DNA of 64,000 nucleotides from Promethearchaeota archaeon (GTDB lineage: Archaea > Asgardarchaeota > Lokiarchaeia > Sigyniarchaeales > SOKP01), in contig JAUWGH010000003.1 of the NCBI GenBank assembly GCA_030606485.1, positions 310,001-374,000 of the forward strand, written 5' to 3'. The notes under the pieces are model-generated. The model saw only the letters and a program-made list of their open reading frames with translations. It was not told where the DNA came from and made no database searches. The position numbers and the translations under genes are program-made. This document shows positions 9,342 to 17,169 of this stretch, piece after piece (the first letter of the stretch is position 1; every line of letters starts with the position of its first letter).

Positions 9342-9551
9342 TTGGAAGATTTAAAAAAATAAAGGGGATAATAGTAGTTTTGCATTAGTAAACTTCAGAA
9401 TCATTTGAATCCTCTTTTTTTTATATAGATTTTAATGGCAATAGTGGAAATTTTGGAAGATTCTAATTCATTTATCATTCGGGGATATTTGGATATATCA
9501 GGATTATATATCTAAGATTTTTTATCGAGTAGAACTTGTATTTTATAATTT

Positions 9552-9578
9552 CAGAGAAGTTAGTATTATGATTCTCTG
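9552..9578. repeat. Perfect 7-bp stem hairpin
   Basis: CAGAGAA at 9552-9558 and its exact reverse complement TTCTCTG at 9572-9578 enclose 13 nt. The right arm also appears as ATTCTCT in the two direct repeats nearby, so it looks related to them. Function unknown. Confidence 0.4.
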
Positions 9579-9644
9579 CGTCAGAGTTTGGTAAATGTTG
9601 GGATGATTGAAAATTAATTTTTTCAGAATTTAACCATTAAACAG

Positions 9645-9690
9645 TGAATCAACAACTTATTCGGTTGAGGTGTATATTTGATTCTCTGTA
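9645..9690. repeat. Imperfect 46-bp direct repeat, copy 1
   Basis: Begins TGAATCAACAACTTA and ends TTTGATTCTCTGTA. The ends GAATCAA and TTGATTC are inverted, so the copy can fold into a hairpin with a long loop. The second copy is at 9779-9824, with the same length and the same ends. Confidence 0.5.
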
Positions 9691-9778
9691 GCCTATTTTT
9701 TTTAAGAGAGGTTTTTTTAGACGGCTTTCGGTTTGTTTTAAATGAAACTAATTTTTTAATTACTTATCTTATTGCTTA

Positions 9779-9824
9779 TGAATCAATAACTTACATCAGA
9801 GAAGGACTTATTTGATTCTCTATA
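9779..9824. repeat. Imperfect 46-bp direct repeat, copy 2
   Basis: Begins TGAATCAATAACTTA and ends TTTGATTCTCTATA. It matches copy 1 at both ends and diverges in the middle, with the inverted GAATCAA/TTGATTC arms kept. That pattern would be expected if the arms rather than the loop matter. Confidence 0.5.
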
Positions 9825-10009
9825 TTAAAGTTTATTTAAGAAAGACATTTTTTTAATTGAACTTATGATTTCATTGAATAAAAGTCTAGTTTTTGGATTA
9901 ATTTTTGACGAATTTAAAGTAATAATTATCTAAGGTTCCCGAAATTTTGTTTGGATATCTAACCAATGCAAATGGATACTATTATCCAAATAATATAAGA
10001 AAATTCATA

Positions 10010-10018
10010 TTTATAAAT
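10010..10018 (+). promoter_or_regulatory. Putative TATA box of the cyclophilin-like gene
   Basis: TTTATAAAT in CATATTTATAAATATT is a near-consensus archaeal TATA element 45 bases before the ATG at 10064. Confidence 0.45.
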
Positions 10019-10063
10019 ATTTAGTAAATATTTTAATAAGAGATTATTATATATTTTATCCAT

Positions 10064-10471
10064 ATGAGTGAAACTGAAAGTTTTGATAAAACACCAATTA
10101 ACATAAATATTTTTGACTGTGGAACGATTAAGGCATCTTTTTATAGACATTTAAGTCCTTTTTCAGTTATGGAAATTTTAGAAAAATTACCACTTACTAT
10201 TAGGGGGAGATTTAATTTTATAGGTCCGAAGACTCATTGGATGCTTTCCCAAATAGGCATATCAGTTGGGCCGGATTCAAAGTCTGGGCATTCTGTTGAT
10301 AAAGGAGATATTGTTTATTGCCCCCAGACTGACAGTGTCTATATTTTTATAGAAAATGATAAACTTCAAACAAAAATGAATAAAATGGGGAAAGTTGATA
10401 ATTTAGATGATTTAGAATTATTTAAAAGTGTCAAAAATGGAATTAATACCGAATTAAAATTAAGTAATTAA
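10064..10471 (+). CDS. Cyclophilin-like fold protein (TM1367/DUF369 type)
   Basis: 135-residue protein with the segments GTIKASFYRHLSPFSVMEIL, LPLTIRGRFNFIG and DKGDIVYCPQTDSVYIF. These fit the small prokaryotic cyclophilin-like family (TM1367 type), which has the cyclophilin beta-barrel but whose biochemical role is not established. It is not a canonical peptidyl-prolyl isomerase by motif. The C-terminal third (from IFIENDKLQTK to ELKLSN) is repeated in the truncated copy at 12768-12923, on the far side of the ABC exporter. Confidence 0.6.
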   Translation: MSETESFDKTPININIFDCGTIKASFYRHLSPFSVMEILEKLPLTIRGRFNFIGPKTHWMLSQIGISVGPDSKSGHSVDKGDIVYCPQTDSVYIFIENDKLQTKMNKMGKVDNLDDLELFKSVKNGINTELKLSN

Positions 10472-10560
10472 ATAATAAATTATTTTCCGGTGCGTGAATT
10501 GGTACGAATTTATCTCCGAAATTTTTAACGCTATTGCCTATTTATGCAAATTTAATTAAC

Positions 10561-10623
10561 GAAATTTTTCGATTTTTTTTCGATCCCCGATCGATCGACC
10601 GATCCGATCAATCGAAAATTCCA
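10561..10623. repeat. Inverted repeat enclosing a cluster of GATC/CGAT motifs
   Basis: Left arm GAAATTTTTCGATT (10561-10574) and right arm AATCGAAAATTCC (about 10611-10623) are near-complementary. Between them are five GATC tetramers within about 30 bases, including CGATCGATCG. This is far more GC-rich and self-complementary than the surrounding DNA. Confidence 0.5.
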
Positions 10624-10817
10624 TTATATAGTGCACTGTACGAATTAATAAATATATGTATCTATAGGTATAGAACCGCAGAATAGGGGTATAAAATTAC
10701 AGATTAGAGCTCTAAAAATTCTACACCAAAAATCTGCACAATAATAATAGAGTACTACAGTACTGGGCATCTTGAATGCCTAACAACTATGTGAACGTTA
10801 AAACATTTAATGAATAG

Positions 10818-10831
10818 TTACATGCATGTAA
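10818..10831. repeat. Perfect 14-bp palindrome
   Basis: TTACATGCATGTAA is its own reverse complement. It lies 138 bp upstream of the ABC ATPase start and could be an operator or part of the palindromic island. Confidence 0.45.
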
Positions 10832-10968
10832 AGGTATAGTAACATTGAAATTCTCGGAGACGGAATCAAATCGGGTGATAAGAATTTACACAATCATGAA
10901 GTTCATAATTTATGTTTTTTTGTTTTTTTGATATTATTAATATATTACAAGCATCTAAATCTAATAAC

Positions 10969-11925
10969 ATGGAAGTAATTCAAGTTAAAAATTTAGTGAA
11001 ATATTATAAAACTAAAAAGAAAGTAGTTAAAGCGGTAGATGATATTTCATTTAATATATTAGAAGGAGAAAGATTCGGGTTTCTTGGACCGAATGGATCG
11101 GGAAAAACCACCACTATTAGGTCTATATTAGGACTTTTGAGAGGTGTTAAGGGAGAAATTTCAATTTTAGGGGAAAAAATCAACCCTAATAAAGACACAG
11201 TTTATCGTAATCATATTGGTTATATTCCGGGTGAGCTTGGTTTAGAATCTGAATTGAATGCTATTCAAATGTGTAAATATTTAAGTAAGCTTTATGATAT
11301 TTCTTTTAACTGGGATGAGATTAAAAATATCGCCGAACGATTAAAGTTAGATGTAAGTCGTCCAATCCAAGAATTAAGCAAGGGCAACAGACAAAAGGTG
11401 GGAATCCTTACATCATTGATGGGAGATTTTGATATACTAATTTTAGATGAACCAACATCTGGACTGGATCCGTTAATTCAATCAGAATTCTTTGAGATTA
11501 TAAAAGAAAGGCAAGAAAAAGCTAGCTGCACAGTTTTTATATGCTCGCACCTCCTTTCAGAAGTCGAGAAATTCTGCAATCGAGTTGCTATTATTCGCAA
11601 TGGCAAAATCGTGGAGATTTCAAAAATTTCCGAACTCAAGCAGAAAGGATTGAAAAGTTTTCAACTAGAATTCACATCAAATGCTGGATTGATGGAATTT
11701 GTACAATATCTAGAATCTCAGTTTCTTAATGCAACAGTTAAATCACAGAGTGTCAATCGCATTGAATTTTTGATTCCTCCAGAGAAAAAAAGAAATTTAC
11801 TGCATGATATTAGTGAAATGCAATGGGCTGGGGAATATATAAAAGATTTCAATATTAATAATTCAAGCCTCGAGGATATTTTTATGAAATATTATGAAAT
11901 TGACAATCCAGAGGAGGAGAGATAA
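10969..11925 (+). CDS. ABC transporter ATP-binding protein (ABC-2 exporter type)
   Basis: 318-residue ATPase from the ATG at 10969. The frame extends upstream to 10912, but the extra residues are hydrophobic and not family-like. Walker A is GPNGSGKTTT, the signature loop is LSKGNRQKVG (an LSGGQ variant), and Walker B is LILDEPTSGLDP with a downstream ICSHLLSEVEKFCNRV switch. A C-terminal extension of about 100 residues is typical of ATPases paired with ABC-2 permeases. Its TAA overlaps the permease ATG by one base (TAATG), so the two are translationally coupled. Substrate unknown. Confidence 0.92.
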   Translation: MEVIQVKNLVKYYKTKKKVVKAVDDISFNILEGERFGFLGPNGSGKTTTIRSILGLLRGVKGEISILGEKINPNKDTVYRNHIGYIPGELGLESELNAIQMCKYLSKLYDISFNWDEIKNIAERLKLDVSRPIQELSKGNRQKVGILTSLMGDFDILILDEPTSGLDPLIQSEFFEIIKERQEKASCTVFICSHLLSEVEKFCNRVAIIRNGKIVEISKISELKQKGLKSFQLEFTSNAGLMEFVQYLESQFLNATVKSQSVNRIEFLIPPEKKRNLLHDISEMQWAGEYIKDFNINNSSLEDIFMKYYEIDNPEEER

Positions 11926-12740
11926 TGAAATTATTTACTATCACAAAAATTGAAATCAAAAAGAGCTTCAAACCTGTATTATTACTCTCTCTTCTTATGT
12001 GTTTGTTTGTATTAATGATTGTGTCAATATTTGATCCCGAACTCTTTGAGGGTATAGAAGAAATGATGGACCTATTTCCAGAGGCAATCAAGGATATGCT
12101 AGGTTCAGCATTAGATTTAACAACAATTGGAGGTTTTTATACCATAGAGTTTCTTTCAATGATTTGGATTTGGGTTGGAATTTATTTTATCTTAAAGGCA
12201 GGACAAGATATACCAGCAACTATAGATAATAAAACAATAGATCTAGTTCTAAGTAAACCTTTGAAACGATGGGAATTTGTTCTTGGGAGATATATGAGAT
12301 TTGTTTTTTCTATTCTATTAGTTATACTTTTCATTGGAATTACAACATTTATATTGTTTGAAATCGCACCAAATCTTCAAGATCAAGAGATAGATTTTTC
12401 AGAATTCTTTTGGGCGTTAACTTGGGCTTTCATATTTGTTGTTTCTTTAACCACGACTGCATTCTTTTTTTCAGTCTTCTTGAATAGAAAGAAAGCAACT
12501 GGTTTAGCTTTTGGGATGATGGTTTTGTTTTTTATAGTGGGGACATTTTACAGTTATTTCGAAGAAGATGTTCAAGAAATAAAGCGAATTAGCCTATTTT
12601 TTTACTATGATCCCGCAAGAATTTTAGTTAGCCATAGTTACGAAAATGTTCTAAGAGATTTCCTAATACTATCTGGATATTCTGTGGTTATGGTTATTGC
12701 CTCAATAGTAATTTTTAACAAAAGAGATATTCCTGTTTAA
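11925..12740 (+). CDS. ABC-2 type transporter permease
   Basis: 271-residue integral membrane protein with about six hydrophobic segments, starting KPVLLLSLLMCLFVLMIVSI and ending YSVVMVIASIVIFNKRDIPV. A soluble stretch after the first segment (DPELFEGIEEMMDLFPEAIK) and DLVLSKPLKRWEFVLGRYMR are usual for this permease family. Together with the upstream ATPase it would form a homodimeric exporter. No substrate can be inferred from the neighbours. Confidence 0.88.
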   Translation: MKLFTITKIEIKKSFKPVLLLSLLMCLFVLMIVSIFDPELFEGIEEMMDLFPEAIKDMLGSALDLTTIGGFYTIEFLSMIWIWVGIYFILKAGQDIPATIDNKTIDLVLSKPLKRWEFVLGRYMRFVFSILLVILFIGITTFILFEIAPNLQDQEIDFSEFFWALTWAFIFVVSLTTTAFFFSVFLNRKKATGLAFGMMVLFFIVGTFYSYFEEDVQEIKRISLFFYYDPARILVSHSYENVLRDFLILSGYSVVMVIASIVIFNKRDIPV

Positions 12741-12767
12741 TTTTTTTTTCTCAAGATTAAGTTCCAG

Positions 12768-12923
12768 ATGAGTAATGCATCAATTCATGGCAATATCTTT
12801 ATAGAGAATGATAAACTTCAAACAAAAATGAATAAAATTGGGAAAATTAATAATATAGAGGAGTTAAATTTATTTTCTGATGCAAAGAATGGAACTAATA
12901 CGGAATTAAAATTAAGTAATTAA
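12768..12923 (+). pseudogene. Truncated duplicate of the cyclophilin-like gene
   Basis: A 51-codon frame from ATG 12768. After nine unrelated residues it reads IFIENDKLQTKMNKIGKI and ends NTELKLSN and TAA. This copies the C-terminal 42 residues of the cyclophilin-like protein at 10064-10471 (IFIENDKLQTKMNKMGKV ... NTELKLSN) with a handful of changes. The DNA is also closely similar, including the AAGTAATTAAAT around the stop. The N-terminal two thirds of the fold are missing, so it is most likely a degraded duplicate. Whether the short frame is translated is unknown. Confidence 0.75.
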
Positions 12924-12931
12924 ATGTTAAT

Positions 12932-13738
12932 TTATTTTTCTTTCTTTTGCCGATCTTCCAAATATCGACTCCAATCGAACCCAAATATAAACATCATAAT
13001 TGTTAAAGTCAAAATTAGCATAATACCTTCAATTATCACATCTTGAATTGGAGTTAATTCTGCACCAATCCCTAAAAGTCCTAGTCTCACCAATACTGGC
13101 CATAAACAGTAAAAGAGTGTTGTAAAAGTCTTTCCAATCCATCCTGGAATAAGAGCTTTATACCATTTATATTTTAGTAAACCAAGTGGAATATATAATA
13201 AATCATCTGGCGCAGGAGTAAGGGCAAATAGGAAGATATAAAGGGGAGTGCGTTTCTCATTTTCTAAGACCAATTTTCCAAACCCACTTAAATTCTTCAT
13301 GATTTTGGAACTTGAAGTATCTATTAATTTCCCAGCCCCATATCCAGCGATATAGCCAGCTAACTCTCCAATAGCACAACCTAATCCCCCAAATACGACA
13401 AAACCCATAATTTCCATCCAAAAATTACTATTAGCTAATATTTCTTGAAATAATAATCCCTGATTTCCGTACTTCATTAATAATGAATTTGATAATGTAA
13501 ATAAAATGAATGGAAAAGGAATTGGGAAGCCGATACTTGCAGATCCTATTAAGCAAACTAAAAAAGCAATAAATACCCCCCAGAAATAATTAGTATCTTC
13601 TGTTAGAATCACAAAAGAAGAGCGCACTGATATTACAAAGTCTTGGAATTCAGGAAAAACAAAAAAACACAAAAGATATGCAGAAACTATAACGTAAAAA
13701 AATATAAAAACATATAATAATCGCTTGGATAGGGTCAT
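12932..13738 (-). CDS. VTT/DedA-like membrane protein
   Basis: 268 residues with about five membrane segments. The central GGLGCAIGELAGYIAGYGAG and the later FALTPAPDDLLYIPLGLLKY and PGWIGKTFTT match the VTT (SNARE-associated/DedA) pattern: two re-entrant loops with a G-x-x-x-G-E-x-x-G-Y motif and a conserved proline/acidic segment. The superfamily includes bacterial DedA/UptA-type lipid carriers and eukaryotic TMEM41B/VMP1 scramblases. Which activity applies here is not known. It converges on the exporter and cyclophilin-like fragment. Confidence 0.7.
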   Translation of the reverse strand: MTLSKRLLYVFIFFYVIVSAYLLCFFVFPEFQDFVISVRSSFVILTEDTNYFWGVFIAFLVCLIGSASIGFPIPFPFILFTLSNSLLMKYGNQGLLFQEILANSNFWMEIMGFVVFGGLGCAIGELAGYIAGYGAGKLIDTSSSKIMKNLSGFGKLVLENEKRTPLYIFLFALTPAPDDLLYIPLGLLKYKWYKALIPGWIGKTFTTLFYCLWPVLVRLGLLGIGAELTPIQDVIIEGIMLILTLTIMMFIFGFDWSRYLEDRQKKEK

Positions 13739-13882
13739 GATTAATTAAAACTATTTTGAGTTATTAATCTTATTTAGTAATGATTCAAGCTCAAATTCAC
13801 AAACACAATGCGGATTGAAAAACCTCTAATGGACTAAAGGCAATAAATAGCAGAAAAAAGATTTCTTCTTAGAATTAACGAA

Positions 13883-14218
13883 TTATTTTGTAGATAATTC
13901 GATTTCAATTCTAGAGATTAGTTCTTTATTGTGATTTTTGCTATTTCGTTTATAATGTTGACCTCTGATTCGAGAATCTTGGTGTCTCCCATAATTCGTA
14001 TAATTATTCCTACGGGAACTTATGGAGATATTACTGATATCGACTCCTGGATACATTCTATTTTTTAGATCAACAGCGGTTTCGACAGCGGTTGAGATCT
14101 CGTCTCCTTCTCCTTTAATCAGAATAGTCCTCGTTCCAGCAGTGAATGCAAATATGCCATCTGTCGTGTATTTATTTTTGTCCCGTCGGTCTCTTACAGT
14201 GATAATTTTTGGATTCAT
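13883..14218 (-). CDS. albA: Alba-family nucleic acid-binding protein with an expanded basic loop
   Basis: 111-residue protein. TRTILIKGEGDEISTAVETA, the following VDLKNRMYPGVDISNISI and the final SRIEIELSTK follow the Alba core (I-x-I-K-x-x-G-x-A-I-S-K-A-V-D, then R-F-x-P-x-x-x-I, then S-x-I-E-I). Alba coats DNA or RNA in archaea. Unusually, the hairpin loop before the last strand is enlarged to about 35 residues rich in Arg, Asn, Tyr and His (RRNNYTNYGRHQDSRIRG...). The N-terminus is shorter than usual. It is single in the window, with its own upstream gap. Confidence 0.75.
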   Translation of the reverse strand: MNPKIITVRDRRDKNKYTTDGIFAFTAGTRTILIKGEGDEISTAVETAVDLKNRMYPGVDISNISISSRRNNYTNYGRHQDSRIRGQHYKRNSKNHNKELISRIEIELSTK

Positions 14219-14357
14219 ATTTAAAAAAAGGATATTTAAAACTTAATAATTAAACAGTTACAATACTAAATAAAAAGCTTGTTATATTTGCGTTATTTTT
14301 GAATTTTCAAAGTACAAGTAATTTTAAAATAAGGCATAATTTTTTTTTTCAGATAAT

Positions 14358-15509
14358 TTATTTTATTTTGAATTTTAATTTTTCTTCAATAATCTTAAGT
14401 TCTTTCGTATAGGAATTAAGCCTTTCTTCCAAATATTCAACGATTTTTCTTTCGGCGGTATCCAAATAGTCATAATAAGGGCGAATGACCTCCATTTTTT
14501 TATTAAATCTGGCTTTAATCTTTCCTAACCATTCTTTTGGCTTCAGTAATTTCTTCTCTAATTCCCCTTGAATTTTTTTCTTTGCCCCCTCAAATTTCTT
14601 TTTAGCTTCAGATTTATTATATGTTTTGTTTTTTAGGATTTTTTTCAATTTTTGTTTTGATTTAGCTATTTCTTTCTCTAATTTTTCTCTATAATGGGGA
14701 ACACGATATTTTTCTTCTAGGAATTTTGGATTCCATTCATACAGATAACGATCTGCCTCCTCTTCAGCTAGCTCTTCTGAGGTTGTAATTTTTTTATCTC
14801 TTTTCGGAACTAAAATTAATCCAAAATTTCTTTGTAGTTGAGCCATTAACCTTTTTCGTAATACATTATGAATATAATGCAATAATTCATTAATCTCTTT
14901 AAATTTTGGAAGAACTTCTTTAATTTCATTGTTAATCTTTTTTATCGCTTGATCAACAGGAACATCAAATTTTAATTCTGCAAATGCATATTTTGAATAA
15001 ACACCACGAGATGGATCAACAAGTCGTAAACCTTTAATTCCAGAAACATTAATAGTCTGCTCTGTATGGTCATAAATAAGTCCTATGGCATATGGATTTG
15101 GACCTTGATATCCTAGTTGCGTTGCAGTATCAACCCTGGAGAAAAACCAGCCAAAACCTGGATGCGTATGCCACCATCCTAAAATAAAATCATCACTTTG
15201 TTCATTAAGGAATTTTTCATAAAGAGATTCATCGATCTGAGCCATATCTGCATATTGTTTTGTTTCAAATTTAACACCAGCACGACTACCAACAATCATA
15301 GGAATTGCATCTGTAATATAACAGATATCATCATTCTCAATATGTCCAATCAGAATTCCATATGCTTCTCTCCAATTTTTTGGTTTCATATCATTATTTG
15401 CATATCTCAAGGCGTAGACTACAATTCGCCTATATGCTTTCATTGAGATAATGCAAGGAGATTCTGGATCAACTTTTTTAGATGAAAAATTAATAGATTT
15501 TCTTACCAT
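14358..15509 (-). CDS. JAMM/MPN+ metalloprotease, Rpn11-like, with C-terminal coiled coil
   Basis: 383 residues from ATG 15509. Residues about 20-170 are an MPN+ domain: the catalytic Glu in WREAYGILIG (E48), and GWWHTHPGFGWFFSRVDTAT gives the complete zinc motif H114-x-H116-x7-S124-x2-D127. The wording is very close to proteasomal Rpn11 ([20 protein letters not shown]), which removes ubiquitin at the proteasome. Some Asgard archaea carry ubiquitin systems with Rpn11-like peptidases. The last 130 or so residues are lysine-rich helical coiled coil, not found in Rpn11. No ubiquitin, E1 or E2 gene is in this window. Substrate unproven. Confidence 0.85.
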   Translation of the reverse strand: MVRKSINFSSKKVDPESPCIISMKAYRRIVVYALRYANNDMKPKNWREAYGILIGHIENDDICYITDAIPMIVGSRAGVKFETKQYADMAQIDESLYEKFLNEQSDDFILGWWHTHPGFGWFFSRVDTATQLGYQGPNPYAIGLIYDHTEQTINVSGIKGLRLVDPSRGVYSKYAFAELKFDVPVDQAIKKINNEIKEVLPKFKEINELLHYIHNVLRKRLMAQLQRNFGLILVPKRDKKITTSEELAEEEADRYLYEWNPKFLEEKYRVPHYREKLEKEIAKSKQKLKKILKNKTYNKSEAKKKFEGAKKKIQGELEKKLLKPKEWLGKIKARFNKKMEVIRPYYDYLDTAERKIVEYLEERLNSYTKELKIIEEKLKFKIK

Positions 15510-15646
15510 AATTTGGAATATCAAATTTTATAAGAGTAGACAATTCATGAATTTTTTGTATAGTATAATAAATCAAAAAAAATTATTAAAAACCTTCTTT
15601 ATTAAATAACTTATTATTAATAAAAAAGCAATTTCTCTCTTCTATC

Positions 15647-16225
15647 ATGATGCAACCTATTATGAAGAATAAAATTGTTATTGGTTTTGTTGGGTTAGCT
15701 GGAGCCGGTAAATCATCTGCTCTTGAAGGGATAAAATCCATAGGAACAATAATTACAATGGGAGATGTAATAAGAAAAGAGGCAGAACTGAGAAATATAT
15801 CTTGTACTTCTAAAAATCTTGGAATGATTGCAAAAGATTTAAGGAAAGAGTATGGGAATGATGTGATCGCAAAAAAATGCGTTGAGCTTATAAAAGAACA
15901 TCCATCTGATACAATTTTCATAGATGGATTACGTTCAATGAATGAAGTAAATATTTTTCGTGAATTTTTAAAATTCCCAATAATCTCTATTATTATCGAT
16001 GAAGAGATTAGGATTAAACGCCTTTTAGAAAGGGGGAGAGAAGATGATTCGATAAAAATAGATGATATTAAAGAACGTGATGAAAGAGAAGCGAAATTTG
16101 GTTTAAAAGAAGTTATAGAGAATTCAGATTATAAAATTAATAACAATTCAACAATTACAGATTTACAAGAAAAAACACGAAAAATTATTGAAAAAATAAT
16201 TATGGAACCATCTAATTTATTCTAA
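15647..16225 (+). CDS. UPF0200 family P-loop kinase-like protein
   Basis: 192 residues. Walker A is GFVGLAGAGKSSALEG, followed by ITMGDVIRKEAELRN, the D-V-I-R motif typical of the archaeal UPF0200 (dephospho-CoA kinase/adenylate kinase-like) family. IFIDGLRSMNEVNIF and a lid-like ERGREDDSIKIDDIKERDER segment follow. Likely a nucleotide or cofactor kinase in the cytoplasm; the substrate is not established. Its 3' end overlaps the 3' end of the convergent prs gene by 9 bp. It is divergent from the Rpn11-like gene. Confidence 0.8.
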   Translation: MMQPIMKNKIVIGFVGLAGAGKSSALEGIKSIGTIITMGDVIRKEAELRNISCTSKNLGMIAKDLRKEYGNDVIAKKCVELIKEHPSDTIFIDGLRSMNEVNIFREFLKFPIISIIIDEEIRIKRLLERGREDDSIKIDDIKERDEREAKFGLKEVIENSDYKINNNSTITDLQEKTRKIIEKIIMEPSNLF

Positions 16226-17119
16226 TTGTTTTGCAATAAGTTTAGCAAGACTTACTTTACTCACAGGAGTATCAATAGAATCCGTTCCAATGATCTCATC
16301 GGCTCCTGCATTTAATATACGATAGGTTGCATTTTCTAATAATAAAGCATGGGTTCCCACTGCCAATATTTTATTTGCACCACATTTTTTAGAAATTTTA
16401 ATTGCATTAGCCATAGTACCTCCTGTCGCTATTATGTCATCTGAAATAATTACATCATGTCCTGATAAATCTACATCAGCATACATTTCAATTTCTCCAG
16501 TTCTCACATCTCGTTCTTTTGAGAATAACTTTACAGGAATATTTTCTCCTAAATGTGCTGCAAATTGTTCTGAACGGGCTACAGCACCCTTATCCGGAGC
16601 AATAACAATTGCATTATTCAAATTTAATACTTTCACGTAATTGGCAATTTCGGTCGTTGGATCAAGATTTTTGGCGGGAATCGAGAAATCATTTAATATA
16701 TCAGGTGCATGAACATCTACAGTATAAAATTTATCAATACCTAACGAGTCAATCATTTTCACGATTACACTAGCAAATCTAGTTTCTCCCGGTCTAAAGA
16801 TTTTATCTTGGCGTCCATAAGCTAGGTACGGAACTACTACTGTTAAATTCTGAGGATTCATTCTCTTCGCTGCAGAAATCATCATAAATAATTCCATAAT
16901 CCTTGCATTTTGATTCTCCTTTGTGCTCGCTCCTGTAGTTTGGATAATAATAATATCATTTCCTTCAATTATAGACTCATCATCAATGTTTAGTCTGAGG
17001 TAATTTTCTCCATCGGGAAATTTTTTAGTCTCTGTTGTTATAGTTTCAATATTGAGCAATTTCGCAATTCTCATTCCCAACAACTGAGATGAGGGACCTA
17101 TAATTAGATATTTTCCCAT
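16217..17119 (-). CDS. prs: Ribose-phosphate pyrophosphokinase
   Basis: 300-residue enzyme making PRPP from ribose 5-phosphate and ATP for nucleotide, His and Trp synthesis. Recognisable parts are KKFPDGENYLRL near the N-terminus, the YLAYGRQDKIFRPGE catalytic flexible-loop region, a KGAVARSEQ segment, and the PRPP-binding loop VIISDDIIATGGTMANAIKI. Length is that of short archaeal Prs. The ATG at 17119 is preceded by AGGTGA, 5 nt away; a GTG three codons upstream lies inside that ribosome binding site and is unlikely to be the start. Confidence 0.95.
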   Translation of the reverse strand: MGKYLIIGPSSQLLGMRIAKLLNIETITTETKKFPDGENYLRLNIDDESIIEGNDIIIIQTTGASTKENQNARIMELFMMISAAKRMNPQNLTVVVPYLAYGRQDKIFRPGETRFASVIVKMIDSLGIDKFYTVDVHAPDILNDFSIPAKNLDPTTEIANYVKVLNLNNAIVIAPDKGAVARSEQFAAHLGENIPVKLFSKERDVRTGEIEMYADVDLSGHDVIISDDIIATGGTMANAIKISKKCGANKILAVGTHALLLENATYRILNAGADEIIGTDSIDTPVSKVSLAKLIAKQLE

Positions 17120-17169
17120 TTTTTTCACCTATATTATATTTTGCAGATGTTCATATTAAAATTATTTTT

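Larger units (their letters stand above)
9342..10063. other. Gene-poor region with short repeats and hairpins
   Basis: 722 bp without a convincing gene. It holds a perfect hairpin CAGAGAA/TTCTCTG (9552-9578), two imperfect 46-bp direct copies (9645-9690, 9779-9824) and a TATA-like box near its right end for the following gene. No tRNA, CRISPR or transposase remnant was recognised. Confidence 0.6.
10472..10968. other. Palindrome-rich noncoding island
   Basis: 497 bp with no convincing gene. It contains a GATC-packed patch inside inverted arms (10561-10623) and further palindromes: AGTGCACT (10630-10637), TTAGAGCTCTAA (10704-10715), AGTACT twice (10751-10764), GGCAT/ATGCC hairpin (10766-10780) and TTACATGCATGTAA (10818-10831). 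It separates the cyclophilin-like gene from the ABC exporter. The promoter of the exporter should lie at its right end but no clear TATA box stood out. Confidence 0.6.

Noticed and set aside
10912-10968. Longer N-terminus of the ABC ATPase
   Set aside because: The extra residues are Phe/Ile-rich and unlike the family; the ATG at 10969 gives the usual ATPase beginning.
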